From Victivallales bacterium (GTDB lineage Bacteria > Verrucomicrobiota > Lentisphaeria > Oligosphaerales > Oligosphaeraceae), in contig JAFYIW010000054.1 of NCBI GenBank assembly GCA_017538465.1, positions 1 through 7,056 on the forward strand: a stretch of 7,056 bases of DNA. The letters run 5' to 3'. The stretch's first letter is position 1; every line of letters starts with the position of its first letter. A program made the translations under genes and the position numbers. Below the pieces are notes generated by a model. That model was given only the letters and a program-made list of their open reading frames with translations. It had not been told where the DNA came from and ran no database searches. Of the stretch, positions 1-6,170 are shown in pieces.

Positions 1-688
1 AGACGTAGAGCGGAACGCCGACCGTCGCCGCAAGCAGAAGACCAAACTGCCTTTGCGGTCCGAAGAGCTTTCCGATCAGTTCGGCGGGAACATAGCGTTG
101 GAAAAGCGCGGAGAGCAGAACGCCAAGCGCAAACCACGGCCCCGTCGCTTTAAGGTTGCGCCCCAGATTGAACAGGAAGCGCAGGAACGGATTCGGATGG
201 GTGTCGTGTCCCGCCTTTTCCGCGAAGCCCTTGAAGTTGAAGAAGGTCTTTCCATTGAAGCAATAATGAATCAGGGCGCCTGCGGATATCCCGCATAAAA
301 AACACGCGATGATGCGGATGCCCAGCGCAGTGCGCCCCAATGCGGCGCTGTAGATGATGAGTTGCGGATTCAGCAGGATGGAACTCATCATGAAAGCCGC
401 AAGGAAATCCTCCTTTATCCCCTTCTGCGAGAAGGTCGCGCAGATGGGAATCGTTCCGTACATGCACAGGGGCGACACGATGCCGAGAAGGCTGGCGGCA
501 ATCCACCCAACTGGTCCCGTCAGATGTTGCCCAAGACGGGCGCAGAGACGGTGAATGCCATTCTTGGCGAAAACGGACACAAGCGACCCCAGCGCCATGC
601 CAAGCACCCAGTACCAGAAAATCTGGCGGAACTGGAGGTCGGCATAGTACCAGAGGTATATCGCCTCGCGCTGGAGGATTTCAGGCAT
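1..688 (-). CDS. COG0701/ArsP-type permease, C-terminus beyond window
   Basis: The 229 visible codons encode a hydrophobic integral membrane protein resembling the predicted permeases of COG0701 (ArsP_1/DUF318). Likely membrane segments lie near residues 24-42, 60-85, 95-118, 120-142 and 183-198, with another beginning near 215. The family signature is the segment SPLCMYGTIPI (residues 72-82), followed by a small, Met- and Ser-rich helix ending in LLNPQLIIYSAALG. Many relatives have a C-x-C or CSCG form of this motif; here there is one cysteine (C75). A cytoplasmic loop around residues 145-180 is rich in Phe, Lys and His. The ATG follows the DUF362 stop by 3 nt, an in-frame stop lies just upstream, and no good SD is visible, so translation probably depends on coupling. 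The substrate cannot be read from sequence; relatives move arsenicals or metals. The product is cut by the window edge. Confidence 0.8.
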   Translation of the reverse strand, partial: MPEILQREAIYLWYYADLQFRQIFWYWVLGMALGSLVSVFAKNGIHRLCARLGQHLTGPVGWIAASLLGIVSPLCMYGTIPICATFSQKGIKEDFLAAFMMSSILLNPQLIIYSAALGRTALGIRIIACFLCGISAGALIHYCFNGKTFFNFKGFAEKAGHDTHPNPFLRFLFNLGRNLKATGPWFALGVLLSALFQRYVPAELIGKLFGPQRQFGLLLAATVGVPLYV

Positions 689-691
689 AGG

Positions 692-1732
692 CTATTTGTC
701 CAGGTTGACCAGGCGGTAGCGGCGGTGATAGACGCCAAGGGTGTCCGTGTACTCTAGAATATGGCGGCCCTGCTGGCGGTCGATTCGTGCCTTGAGGCTG
801 GCGGAATCTGAGGCCTGCCAGACCTTGTCGATGCAGGCCTGGTCAAGCGCCAGCGGGTCAAGCGAGGCAAGGACGCCGATATCGTGCATGTCAGGCTCCG
901 CTGGATTGGCGTTGCAGTCGCAATCGACGCTCAGGCGGTTCATCACGTTGACGAAGGCGATGTTTCGGCCGCCGTCCATTGCCTGGCAGACGGCCACCGC
1001 CGCCTCGCCCATCGCTTCAAGAAAGGGAATCTGCTCCACGGTTTTCCAGTTGATGCTGGAATCGCTTTTGCCGCCTGTGTGGATGATGGCCTTGCCAGAT
1101 TTCTTTGCGCTGGTGCCGCTGCCAAACCCGATGGACAGGTTCTTGAGCGCACCGCCGAAGCCGCCCATCTGATGTCCCTTGAAGTGTGACAGCACCAGAT
1201 AGGAGCCGTAGCTCTTGAAGTGGGAGCCGACGTAGTCCTCCTTCAGCACCTTGCCGTTGACGGGCAGCGTGATGTATCCCTCCTCGTCCAGCAGGTCGAA
1301 CGGCGCGATGTCGAGGTAGCCACGCTCCTTGACGGCCTGGTGGTGCATGGCGGACGTGGCGCGGCTGCCGCCGTAGGCGGTGTTGCACTCCACAATCGTC
1401 CCGTTGAGCATCTGCACCAAGTCTTTGATAAGCGCGGGTCGCAGATGGTTGGTTTTCGCGGATTCGCCGGTGCTGATCTTGATGCCGACCTTACCCTTTG
1501 GTGTCCATCCAAGAGCCTTGTAGGCTTTCACCAGCCCCGCCGGCGAGATGTCCTTCGTGAAATAGACGACGGGCGCATTCTCGTCCGTTGTCTCATAAGA
1601 AGGCACTGCTTCGTTCGCAGGCTGTGTTGCGGCAGGCGGCTGTGCCGCCTGCCTGGGTGCGTTGTCCACCATAGCTTTGCCGCATCCGAACATCAGCGCC
1701 GCTGTCAGAATCATCCACAAATGTCTTTTCAT
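692..1732 (-). CDS. DUF362 domain lipoprotein without ferredoxin insert
   Basis: This is a 346-residue protein of the DUF362 family, whose biochemical role is not firmly known. The N-terminus MKRHLWMILTAALMFGCGK looks like a lipoprotein signal with the lipidated Cys at residue 17, though the box (MFGC) is relaxed. A Pro/Ala/Gln-rich linker follows (about 22-50), then the DUF362 core. Family hallmarks are SHFKGHQMGGFGGALKN (182-198), the CDCNAN segment (271-276), DIGVLASLDPLALDQAC (284-300) and the ending GRHILEYTDTLG. Many relatives carry CxxCxxC ferredoxin motifs between the GGALKN region and the CDC segment; none is present here. An upstream ATG 13 codons earlier is open, but the chosen start has GGAGA 8 nt upstream and begins the signal peptide. 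It is separated from the NicO-like gene by 89 nt and sits 3 nt before the permease. Confidence 0.85.
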   Translation of the reverse strand: MKRHLWMILTAALMFGCGKAMVDNAPRQAAQPPAATQPANEAVPSYETTDENAPVVYFTKDISPAGLVKAYKALGWTPKGKVGIKISTGESAKTNHLRPALIKDLVQMLNGTIVECNTAYGGSRATSAMHHQAVKERGYLDIAPFDLLDEEGYITLPVNGKVLKEDYVGSHFKSYGSYLVLSHFKGHQMGGFGGALKNLSIGFGSGTSAKKSGKAIIHTGGKSDSSINWKTVEQIPFLEAMGEAAVAVCQAMDGGRNIAFVNVMNRLSVDCDCNANPAEPDMHDIGVLASLDPLALDQACIDKVWQASDSASLKARIDRQQGRHILEYTDTLGVYHRRYRLVNLDK

Positions 1733-1794
1733 TGTTCTTGTCTCCGTGTTACCTGTCTTATTCAAACTCAATTCACTTGTTATGTCGATTCCTC

Positions 1795-1839
1795 AAAAAA
1801 CTGATTATCGCTGGCCTGCCTTCATAGCCCAAGGCAGAC
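1795..1839 (-). terminator. possible hairpin plus T-tract after the NicO-like gene
   Basis: On the transcribed strand, GTCTGCCTT and AAGGCAGGC can form a 9-bp stem with one G-U pair around an 8-nt loop (positions 1814-1839). The stem straddles the stop codon of the NicO-like gene. A run of six T follows at 1800-1795, but 13 nt separate it from the stem, so it is not a standard intrinsic terminator. It could be an attenuating or RNA-processing structure dividing the upstream operon from the DUF362-permease pair, or it could be chance. Confidence 0.25.
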
Positions 1840-2523
1840 GATGGCAAGCCCGCAGGCCATGACTGTGCCGCCCGCGATTTCAGGGGCAAACTTCTCCAGC
1901 CAGGGGAAGCGCAGCATGTTCAGGCCAAAACGTCCCGCCATCACCAGGCCGACCATCGTCGCGATTGTGGCAAGGCTGAAAACCAGCGAGACCCATACGA
2001 CGCTCATCGCACCAAGTGCAGCCGAAGCGGTCAGGAGAGGCAGCATCGCCTCGCATGGGCCGAGGACGAAGATGATGAAAACCACCCAGTAGGAGAGCCT
2101 GCCGCTGGGGTGGATTTCAGCAGGGGCGTGGGTATGGTGCTCGACCGTTCCGTCTGCATGCACATGGCAATGCGAGCGTGGATGGTGTTTCCAGCGTCCA
2201 TACAGCGAATGGAGGAGAAGGGCCGCCCCCATGCCGATCATGGCGTATGCGGCGATGTCGCTGCGCCAGGCCTCCAGCCACTCCAGGCGTGTCCTGGTCA
2301 GGAGCTCCGCAAAGAGCATGAAGCCCAGCGCAATCAACATCGAGCTGCCCACGTGGCCGATGCCGCAGACCACCGTCCAGAGAATGGTCTCGAGGTAGCC
2401 GTAGCCACGGCTTTTGGAAATCGCGATGAACGGCAGATAGTGGTCTGGACCAGCCGCCGTGTGAATGACACCTGTGAGTATTGCAGCGGTCAGGAGCGCA
2501 GCTATGGTTGCTTCATTATTCAT
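1822..2523 (-). CDS. NicO/RcnA-like membrane transporter with His-rich loop
   Basis: A 233-residue polytopic membrane protein related to the NicO/RcnA and UreH/HupE-like families, which move Ni, Co or related metal ions. Helix 1 carries HTAAGPDHYLPF (H21, D27, H28), equivalent to the H-x(n)-DH metal motif of Ni/Co transporters. GIGHVGSS follows at 54-61. Residues 112-138 form a hydrophilic loop with nine histidines (H113, 114, 118, 120, 122, 129, 130, 132, 138), as in the His-rich loop of RcnA-type exporters. GPCEAMLPLL (155-164) is a further family motif, and three C-terminal helices follow. The start is supported by GAGG 8 nt upstream; the gap to the AKR stop is 24 nt, so co-transcription is likely. 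Metal export is the simplest reading, but direction and ion are inferred. A sulfite-exporter-like or cytochrome-maturation role cannot be excluded. Confidence 0.75.
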   Translation of the reverse strand: MNNEATIAALLTAAILTGVIHTAAGPDHYLPFIAISKSRGYGYLETILWTVVCGIGHVGSSMLIALGFMLFAELLTRTRLEWLEAWRSDIAAYAMIGMGAALLLHSLYGRWKHHPRSHCHVHADGTVEHHTHAPAEIHPSGRLSYWVVFIIFVLGPCEAMLPLLTASAALGAMSVVWVSLVFSLATIATMVGLVMAGRFGLNMLRFPWLEKFAPEIAGGTVMACGLAIVCLGL

Positions 2524-2547
2524 GCATCATTCCTCATTTGAGGCGGC

Positions 2548-3780
2548 TTATTTGAACGTTGCCGCGATTTCCTTCATGTATTTGGGGATGTCAATGGACT
2601 GCGGGCACTTCTTCTTGCACGCCCCGCATGCGACGCACGACGATGCCCGCGAATCTTCCTGCATGGCGTCATAGACGAGCTTGGCGTGGAACAGCGGCAG
2701 CCCGCCCTTGACCTGATTGAGCAAAGCGAGATTGCGCGGAATATCGACGCCGACAGGACACGGCGAGCAGTAGCGGCAGACGGTGCAGGGCACGGCCCCT
2801 GACTTGCGGTAGGCCACAAGAGCCTGCGCGATGACCTTGCGCTCGTCATCACTCAGCGGAACAAGCGGAGAGAAAGTCCTGAGGTTGTCCTCCATGTGCT
2901 CGATGGCAGACATTCCAGACAGGACGACCTGGATGTTCGGCAATGATGCCACGTAGCGCAGCCCCCAGGAGGCGATGCTGGCGTTTGGATTCGCCTGCTC
3001 GAAGATCTTCTTCGAATCGGGCGTGAGCCTGACCAGCGTCCCGCCCTTGAGCGGCTCCATCACGGAGATTGGGATGCCGAGCTTCGAAAGCACCTCGTAC
3101 TGCTCGCCCGAACGGCACAGCTCCCAGTCCAGGTAGTTGAGCTGAATTTGCACCAGGTCCCAAGGGAACGCCTTGGCAATAATCTCCAGCGTCTCGGGCT
3201 CACCGTGGAAGGAGAAGCCCAGACGGCGGATTTTCCCTTCAGCCTGCATCTTCTTCATGAACTCAAGCGTCCCGAAGCTCTTCGCCTTCTCCCAGTGGGC
3301 GGCGTTGAGCCAGTGCATGAAATAGAAGTCGAAGTACCCCGCTTTCGTGCGCTCCAGCTGCTCCTTGAAGATGCGCTCGTTGTCAGACGCCGAGTTCATC
3401 ATCGCAATCGGCATCTTGCTGGTGAGGAAGTAGCTATCGCGCGGGTATTTGGACAAGACATCTCCGACGAACCTTTCGCTCTCGCCGCCATGGTACATGT
3501 ATGCCGTGTCGAAGTAGTTGCATCCCGCCGCCATCGCCTTGGCGACCATCTTCTCGGCTGTGGCATAATCGACCTTGCCGTCCTTCTGCGGAAGGCGCAT
3601 CAGCCCGAAGCCCAGGAGCGGCATGGTCATGTCCGTGTTCCGATAGGGGCGGCGCGTCACCTTCATTTCTTTTTCCGTGTTGTCCATTAGTCCTCCTTTT
3701 TCCGCTGCGGACGCGACTTTTGCGAGTGGTGCGAGCGTTGCGACCGTGAGGGCGCTTTTGATGAAATCACGTCTGTTCAT
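2548..3780 (-). CDS. Tat-leader aldo/keto reductase with two C-terminal [4Fe-4S] motifs
   Basis: A 410-residue member of the COG1453 type: an aldo/keto reductase barrel fused to a ferredoxin-like tail. It should reduce carbonyls with a nicotinamide cofactor; the substrate is unknown. The N-terminus MNRRDFIKSA, a hydrophobic stretch and an ASA site near residue 25 form a Tat signal. The AKR core starts near 43, with GFGLMRLP (57-64). The catalytic tetrad is visible as D91, Y96, K122 and H156, and GGESERFVGDVLS (98-110) is typical. The tail has C332-x2-C335-x2-C338-x2-C341-P and C382-x2-C385-x2-C388-x3-C392-P. The leader start has GGAG 10 nt upstream. A second ATG, codon 32, has a stronger SD and would yield a cytoplasmic form. 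It lies 15 nt after the ISF1 stop. Confidence 0.9.
   Translation of the reverse strand: MNRRDFIKSALTVATLAPLAKVASAAEKGGLMDNTEKEMKVTRRPYRNTDMTMPLLGFGLMRLPQKDGKVDYATAEKMVAKAMAAGCNYFDTAYMYHGGESERFVGDVLSKYPRDSYFLTSKMPIAMMNSASDNERIFKEQLERTKAGYFDFYFMHWLNAAHWEKAKSFGTLEFMKKMQAEGKIRRLGFSFHGEPETLEIIAKAFPWDLVQIQLNYLDWELCRSGEQYEVLSKLGIPISVMEPLKGGTLVRLTPDSKKIFEQANPNASIASWGLRYVASLPNIQVVLSGMSAIEHMEDNLRTFSPLVPLSDDERKVIAQALVAYRKSGAVPCTVCRYCSPCPVGVDIPRNLALLNQVKGGLPLFHAKLVYDAMQEDSRASSCVACGACKKKCPQSIDIPKYMKEIAATFK
3685..3698 (-). promoter_or_regulatory. internal SD and alternative ATG in the AKR gene
   Basis: AAGGAGG (3698-3692), a perfect anti-SD match, lies 4 nt upstream of an in-frame ATG at 3687-3685 (codon 32). 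This is exactly where the Tat leader ends and the cytoplasmic-type protein would begin. The SD is itself coding, as Glu-Lys-Gly-Gly. It is a better match than the GGAG that serves the leader start, although its spacing is short. Confidence 0.55.
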
Positions 3781-3795
3781 TGTGAATAATCTCCA

Positions 3796-4443
3796 TTATA
3801 TATGCTTTCCCAACTGATAGGCCTGTTCGGGATACTTGGTATGCGCAATCGCACCGACTGGCCAGACCCCGGACGCGATGACCTGCCCCGCATCCGTCCA
3901 GCCAAGGTACTTCAGCAGCACCTCATAATGCGACTTGATGGGCACGGCCTCCGACGCTGCGGTGTTGGCGTAGGTCATCAGAAGAACCGCCTTCTTCGGC
4001 ACGTGGATCGAGCTGTTGATGGCGTAGAAGCGGTCAATGACTGCCTTCAGCTGCGCGGAGATTCCGAAATAGTACATCGGCGTGGCGAACACCACGCAGG
4101 CGGCGTCAATGATGTGCCTGCGCACAAACTCGAAGTCGTCCTTGAACACGCACGGCCCGTCCATCCCGCAGGAGTTGCAGGCAATGCAGGGATGCACCTT
4201 CTTGAACGCCGCGTCGAAGCGCTCAATCGAATGGCCAGCCTCCCTTGCGCCCTTGATGAAATGGTCGGCCAGCGTGGCGGAGTTGCCACCCTTGCGCGGG
4301 CTCCCTGTGAGAACGAGTATCTTCATCTTGCCTTTCACCTTCTTCTCTTCGGCCAGCAGGGACGACGCAAGGCCTCCCACGCCGATTACGGTCGCGCCGG
4401 CAGTCACGACCGCCATATTCCGGATGAAATCGCGTCGGTTCAT
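3796..4443 (-). CDS. Tat-leader iron-sulfur flavoprotein (ISF1), NADPH-FMN reductase fold
   Basis: A 215-residue flavodoxin-fold protein of the NADPH-dependent FMN reductase / iron-sulfur flavoprotein family, likely a flavin-based electron carrier or reductase. Residues 1-31 are a Tat-type leader: MNRRDFIRNM, then a hydrophobic run ending at SLLA. The catalytic unit begins at M40 with MKILVLTGSPRKGGNSATL, an FMN phosphate-binding loop. The compact cluster motif is C86-x2-C89-x2-C92-x5-C98, the spacing known for archaeal and bacterial Isf. TPMYYFGISAQLKAVIDR (121-138) is the second flavin loop. From M40 it aligns residue for residue with the start of the cytoplasmic ISF2 encoded about 1.7 kb upstream. 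The leader start has no clear SD and lies 21 nt after the flavodoxin stop. A three-codon ORF ends 1 nt before it. The C-terminus is shorter or more divergent than in ISF2. Confidence 0.87.
   Translation of the reverse strand: MNRRDFIRNMAVVTAGATVIGVGGLASSLLAEEKKVKGKMKILVLTGSPRKGGNSATLADHFIKGAREAGHSIERFDAAFKKVHPCIACNSCGMDGPCVFKDDFEFVRRHIIDAACVVFATPMYYFGISAQLKAVIDRFYAINSSIHVPKKAVLLMTYANTAASEAVPIKSHYEVLLKYLGWTDAGQVIASGVWPVGAIAHTKYPEQAYQLGKHI
4324..4342 (-). promoter_or_regulatory. possible internal SD and ATG in ISF1
   Basis: GAAGGTGA (4342-4335), one mismatch from GGAGGTGA, lies 8 nt upstream of the in-frame ATG at 4326-4324 (codon 40). That methionine aligns with residue 1 of the paralogue ISF2. 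The match is weaker than in the AKR and flavodoxin genes, but the ATG that opens the Tat leader has an even poorer SD. Confidence 0.4.
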
Positions 4444-4444
4444 A

Positions 4445-4456
4445 TCAGCCCAGCAT
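4445..4456 (-). other. three-codon mini-ORF (Met-Leu-Gly-stop) before ISF1
   Basis: ATG-CTG-GGC-TGA starts 9 nt after the flavodoxin stop codon and ends 1 nt before the ATG of the ISF1 leader. AAGAG just upstream could act as a weak SD. It might feed terminating ribosomes to the poorly marked ISF1 start by reinitiation. It is short enough to be chance. Confidence 0.15.
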
Positions 4457-4464
4457 TGTAACTC

Positions 4465-5073
4465 TTATTTCACAAACTCAGCAGCCCATTTCTTGAGCGT
4501 GTCCGCATCAACGGAGGTGCTGAAGCGGCGGCCTTCGACGACCTTCGCCTTTGGCGCAAGCGCCTGAAGGTTGGCAGTGGAGTCTCCCATGCCGCTGCCG
4601 CCTGATGTGGCGAAGGGGACAATGGTCTTCCCCGCAAGTGCCTCGGCGTTAGATTCCACGAAGGTGTCTATGATGGAGGGCTCACGGTACCACCATATCG
4701 GGAAGCCGACGAACACCGTCGCATAGTCTGCCAGGGCGGGCACGGCAGTTGCGATGGCAGGGCGGCTCTTGCGGTCAGCCATCTCGACGGAGCTGCGGCT
4801 TTTCTTGTCCCGCCAATCCAGGTCGGCAGCGGTATAGGGTTTTGCGGGCACGATTTCCACGAAATCCCCGCCGATCGCCGTGGCGAGCCGCTGCGCCACG
4901 CCTTTTGTGTTTCCGGTGGCTGAGAAGCATACGACAAGTGACTTGGCAGTGTTGTTGTTCATGGTGGTGGCTCCTTTTTCAGTTTCAGTTGTTGCATTTC
5001 CCTTCACGCAGCCGCAAAGCTGCAGCAATGCGGCCAGCGCAAACGTGATTGCCAAAGCAGAATGTTTCATCAT
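4465..5073 (-). CDS. lipoprotein flavodoxin
   Basis: A 202-residue protein: a lipoprotein-like signal followed by a complete flavodoxin domain of about 165 residues. The leader MMKHSALAITFALAALLQLC-GC has its likely lipidated Cys at residue 22 (box LCGC, with an unusual Cys at -2). A short polar linker precedes the core. The FMN phosphate loop is SATGNT (51-56); VFVGFPIWWYREPSIIDTF is the second flavin-contacting segment, with its aromatic pair WWY; and PFATSGGSGMGDS is the third, as in the flavodoxin_4 type. It should carry electrons by FMN, tethered to a membrane on the envelope side. The leader ATG has AAGGAGA 7 nt upstream, and the next codon is a second ATG. A further in-frame ATG at codon 38, just before the flavodoxin core, has its own SD. 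Gaps are 33 nt to the decarboxylase-cupin gene and 21 nt to ISF1. Confidence 0.88.
   Translation of the reverse strand: MMKHSALAITFALAALLQLCGCVKGNATTETEKGATTMNNNTAKSLVVCFSATGNTKGVAQRLATAIGGDFVEIVPAKPYTAADLDWRDKKSRSSVEMADRKSRPAIATAVPALADYATVFVGFPIWWYREPSIIDTFVESNAEALAGKTIVPFATSGGSGMGDSTANLQALAPKAKVVEGRRFSTSVDADTLKKWAAEFVK
4960..4976 (-). promoter_or_regulatory. internal SD and alternative ATG in the flavodoxin gene
   Basis: AAGGAG (4976-4971) lies 8 nt upstream of an in-frame ATG at 4962-4960 (codon 38), near-ideal spacing. That ATG begins MNNNTAKSLVVCFSATGNT, which is what an ordinary cytoplasmic flavodoxin start looks like. The SD is translated as Glu-Lys-Gly in the long form, the same tripeptide as at the AKR junction. 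Confidence 0.55.
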
Positions 5074-5106
5074 GGTATTGTCTCCTTGGTTTTATAAAAT
5101 TCTTTG

Positions 5107-6144
5107 CTATTTTGTCGCCTCTGCGTATGCCTTGTCATCGACTGGTTCGCACCATTCATTGGACTGCTCCGTGCCAGGGACTTCCAAAGCGATGTGCTGG
5201 AACCAGCAGTCAGGTGCGGCGCCGTGCCAATGCTTGACGCCTGCGGGGATGTTCACCGTGTCGCCCTTGCGGATGCGCCGCGCTGGCTTGCCCCACTCCT
5301 GATAAAAGCCCTCGCCAGCTGTGACGATGAGAATCTGCCCGCCGCCGCTCTTCGCGTGGTGGATGTGCCAGTTGTTGCGACAGCCTGGCTCGAAGGTCAC
5401 AGCGCTGATATGAAGTTGTTCGCGTGAGACTGGTGCGAGGAAGCTCTTGCCTATGAAGTACTTGGCGTAGGCGACATTCGGCTCGCCGACGGGAAACGCC
5501 GACCAGTCGGGCGGCAACTGTTCGGGTTCAGCTGGACGCTGCACTCGGGCGACAATCTCCTGCGCCTGCGCATCAGTGACGCCATTGACTTTGCCGACGG
5601 CGATGTGCGACTTCATCTGCGGGGCTGTCTCCGGGCGCGCCGCCAATGCGGCTATGGTGGCGATTTCACGGGTGCGCCAGTCCACATTGTCCCGCGCGAA
5701 GATGTCACCAAAGAGATGCGCCTTGAGGTATTCGTCCAACTGCGGATGGAAGTCGAACAGATGTCCCTTTACTGGACGCCCGCAGAGCTTCGTCTGGTTG
5801 GCGGTGCCGAATTCGATGGCCTTGCCCTGCGGAGGCGGGTTTGGTGTGCGCCCCTCGGCGGGCTTCCTTTCGGAAGCGACTTTCATCAGCGTCGCGGCTG
5901 CATTGAGCGCACGCGGGAAGCCGCAGTAGGCATAGAGCTGGCCGACAAGCTCTTTAGCTTCGTTCAGAGTAAGTCCTGCGTCAAAGCCCCGATTCAGCGC
6001 GGCGGCCAGCGCGGTCTGGTCGCCCCGCGCGGTGGCGGCGGACAAATCGACGATGGCGAGTTCCTTTGGCGTGAGTGTAATGTCCATGGCGAATGCCCCC
6101 TGCAAAGTCAATAATAAGGTTAAAAGTATGATGGTCTTCTTCAT
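5107..6144 (-). CDS. secreted carboxymuconolactone decarboxylase-cupin fusion
   Basis: A 345-residue protein with a Sec signal (MKKTIILLTLLLTLQGAFA, cleavage after residue 19), two carboxymuconolactone decarboxylase-like repeats and a C-terminal cupin. The first repeat spans about 24-85, with ELAIVDLSAATARGD and YAYCGFPRALNAA. The second spans about 133-200, with WRTREIATIAALAA and QMKSHIAVGKVNGVT. Neither has the AhpD-type CxxC. The cupin (about 245-322) has likely metal ligands H260, H262, H305 and H307 in GCRNNWHIHH and PAGVKHWHG, with Q270 where the classical motif has Glu. Family members often sit beside flavodoxins and AKRs under MerR control, but the reaction is not established. An ATG 11 codons upstream is open but has no signal-peptide logic; the chosen start has GGAGA 6 nt upstream. 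The gap to ISF2 is 26 nt. The first mature residue is itself a Met, with AGGGGG 8 nt before it. Confidence 0.88.
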   Translation of the reverse strand: MKKTIILLTLLLTLQGAFAMDITLTPKELAIVDLSAATARGDQTALAAALNRGFDAGLTLNEAKELVGQLYAYCGFPRALNAAATLMKVASERKPAEGRTPNPPPQGKAIEFGTANQTKLCGRPVKGHLFDFHPQLDEYLKAHLFGDIFARDNVDWRTREIATIAALAARPETAPQMKSHIAVGKVNGVTDAQAQEIVARVQRPAEPEQLPPDWSAFPVGEPNVAYAKYFIGKSFLAPVSREQLHISAVTFEPGCRNNWHIHHAKSGGGQILIVTAGEGFYQEWGKPARRIRKGDTVNIPAGVKHWHGAAPDCWFQHIALEVPGTEQSNEWCEPVDDKAYAEATK

Positions 6145-6170
6145 TTGGATTCTCCGAAAGCGTGAATTGC

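Noticed and set aside
1733..1771. Thirteen-codon N-terminal extension of DUF362
   Set aside because: The extension would place charged residues before the signal peptide. The ATG at 1732 has GGAGA at good spacing and begins the signal directly.
1220..1804. Plus-strand open frame of 194 codons opposite DUF362
   Set aside because: It is antisense to a well-supported conserved family, with biased composition and no SD.
1733..1821. Promoter in the 89-nt gap before DUF362
   Set aside because: I found no -35/-10 pair with acceptable spacing, and no clear TAnnTTTG-type element; the nearest candidates have too many mismatches.
3148..3690. Plus-strand open frame of 180 codons opposite the AKR
   Set aside because: The minus-strand AKR has an intact catalytic tetrad and cluster motifs; the antisense product has no family features.
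3795..3800. TATAAT at the end of ISF1, possible promoter for the AKR gene
   Set aside because: No matching -35 was found, and the hexamer overlaps the last ISF1 codons. It would be interesting only because a transcript starting there would favour the internal AKR start.
3802..4461. Plus-strand open frame of 219 codons covering almost all of ISF1
   Set aside because: Composition is low-information (Arg, His, Gly rich), with no motif or plausible initiation site. It mirrors the codon pattern of ISF1.
5090..5099. Palindrome TTTTATAAAA before the flavodoxin gene, possible -10 element or operator
   Set aside because: No convincing -35 lies 16-18 nt upstream, and a 10-bp AT palindrome can be chance in an AT-rich gap.
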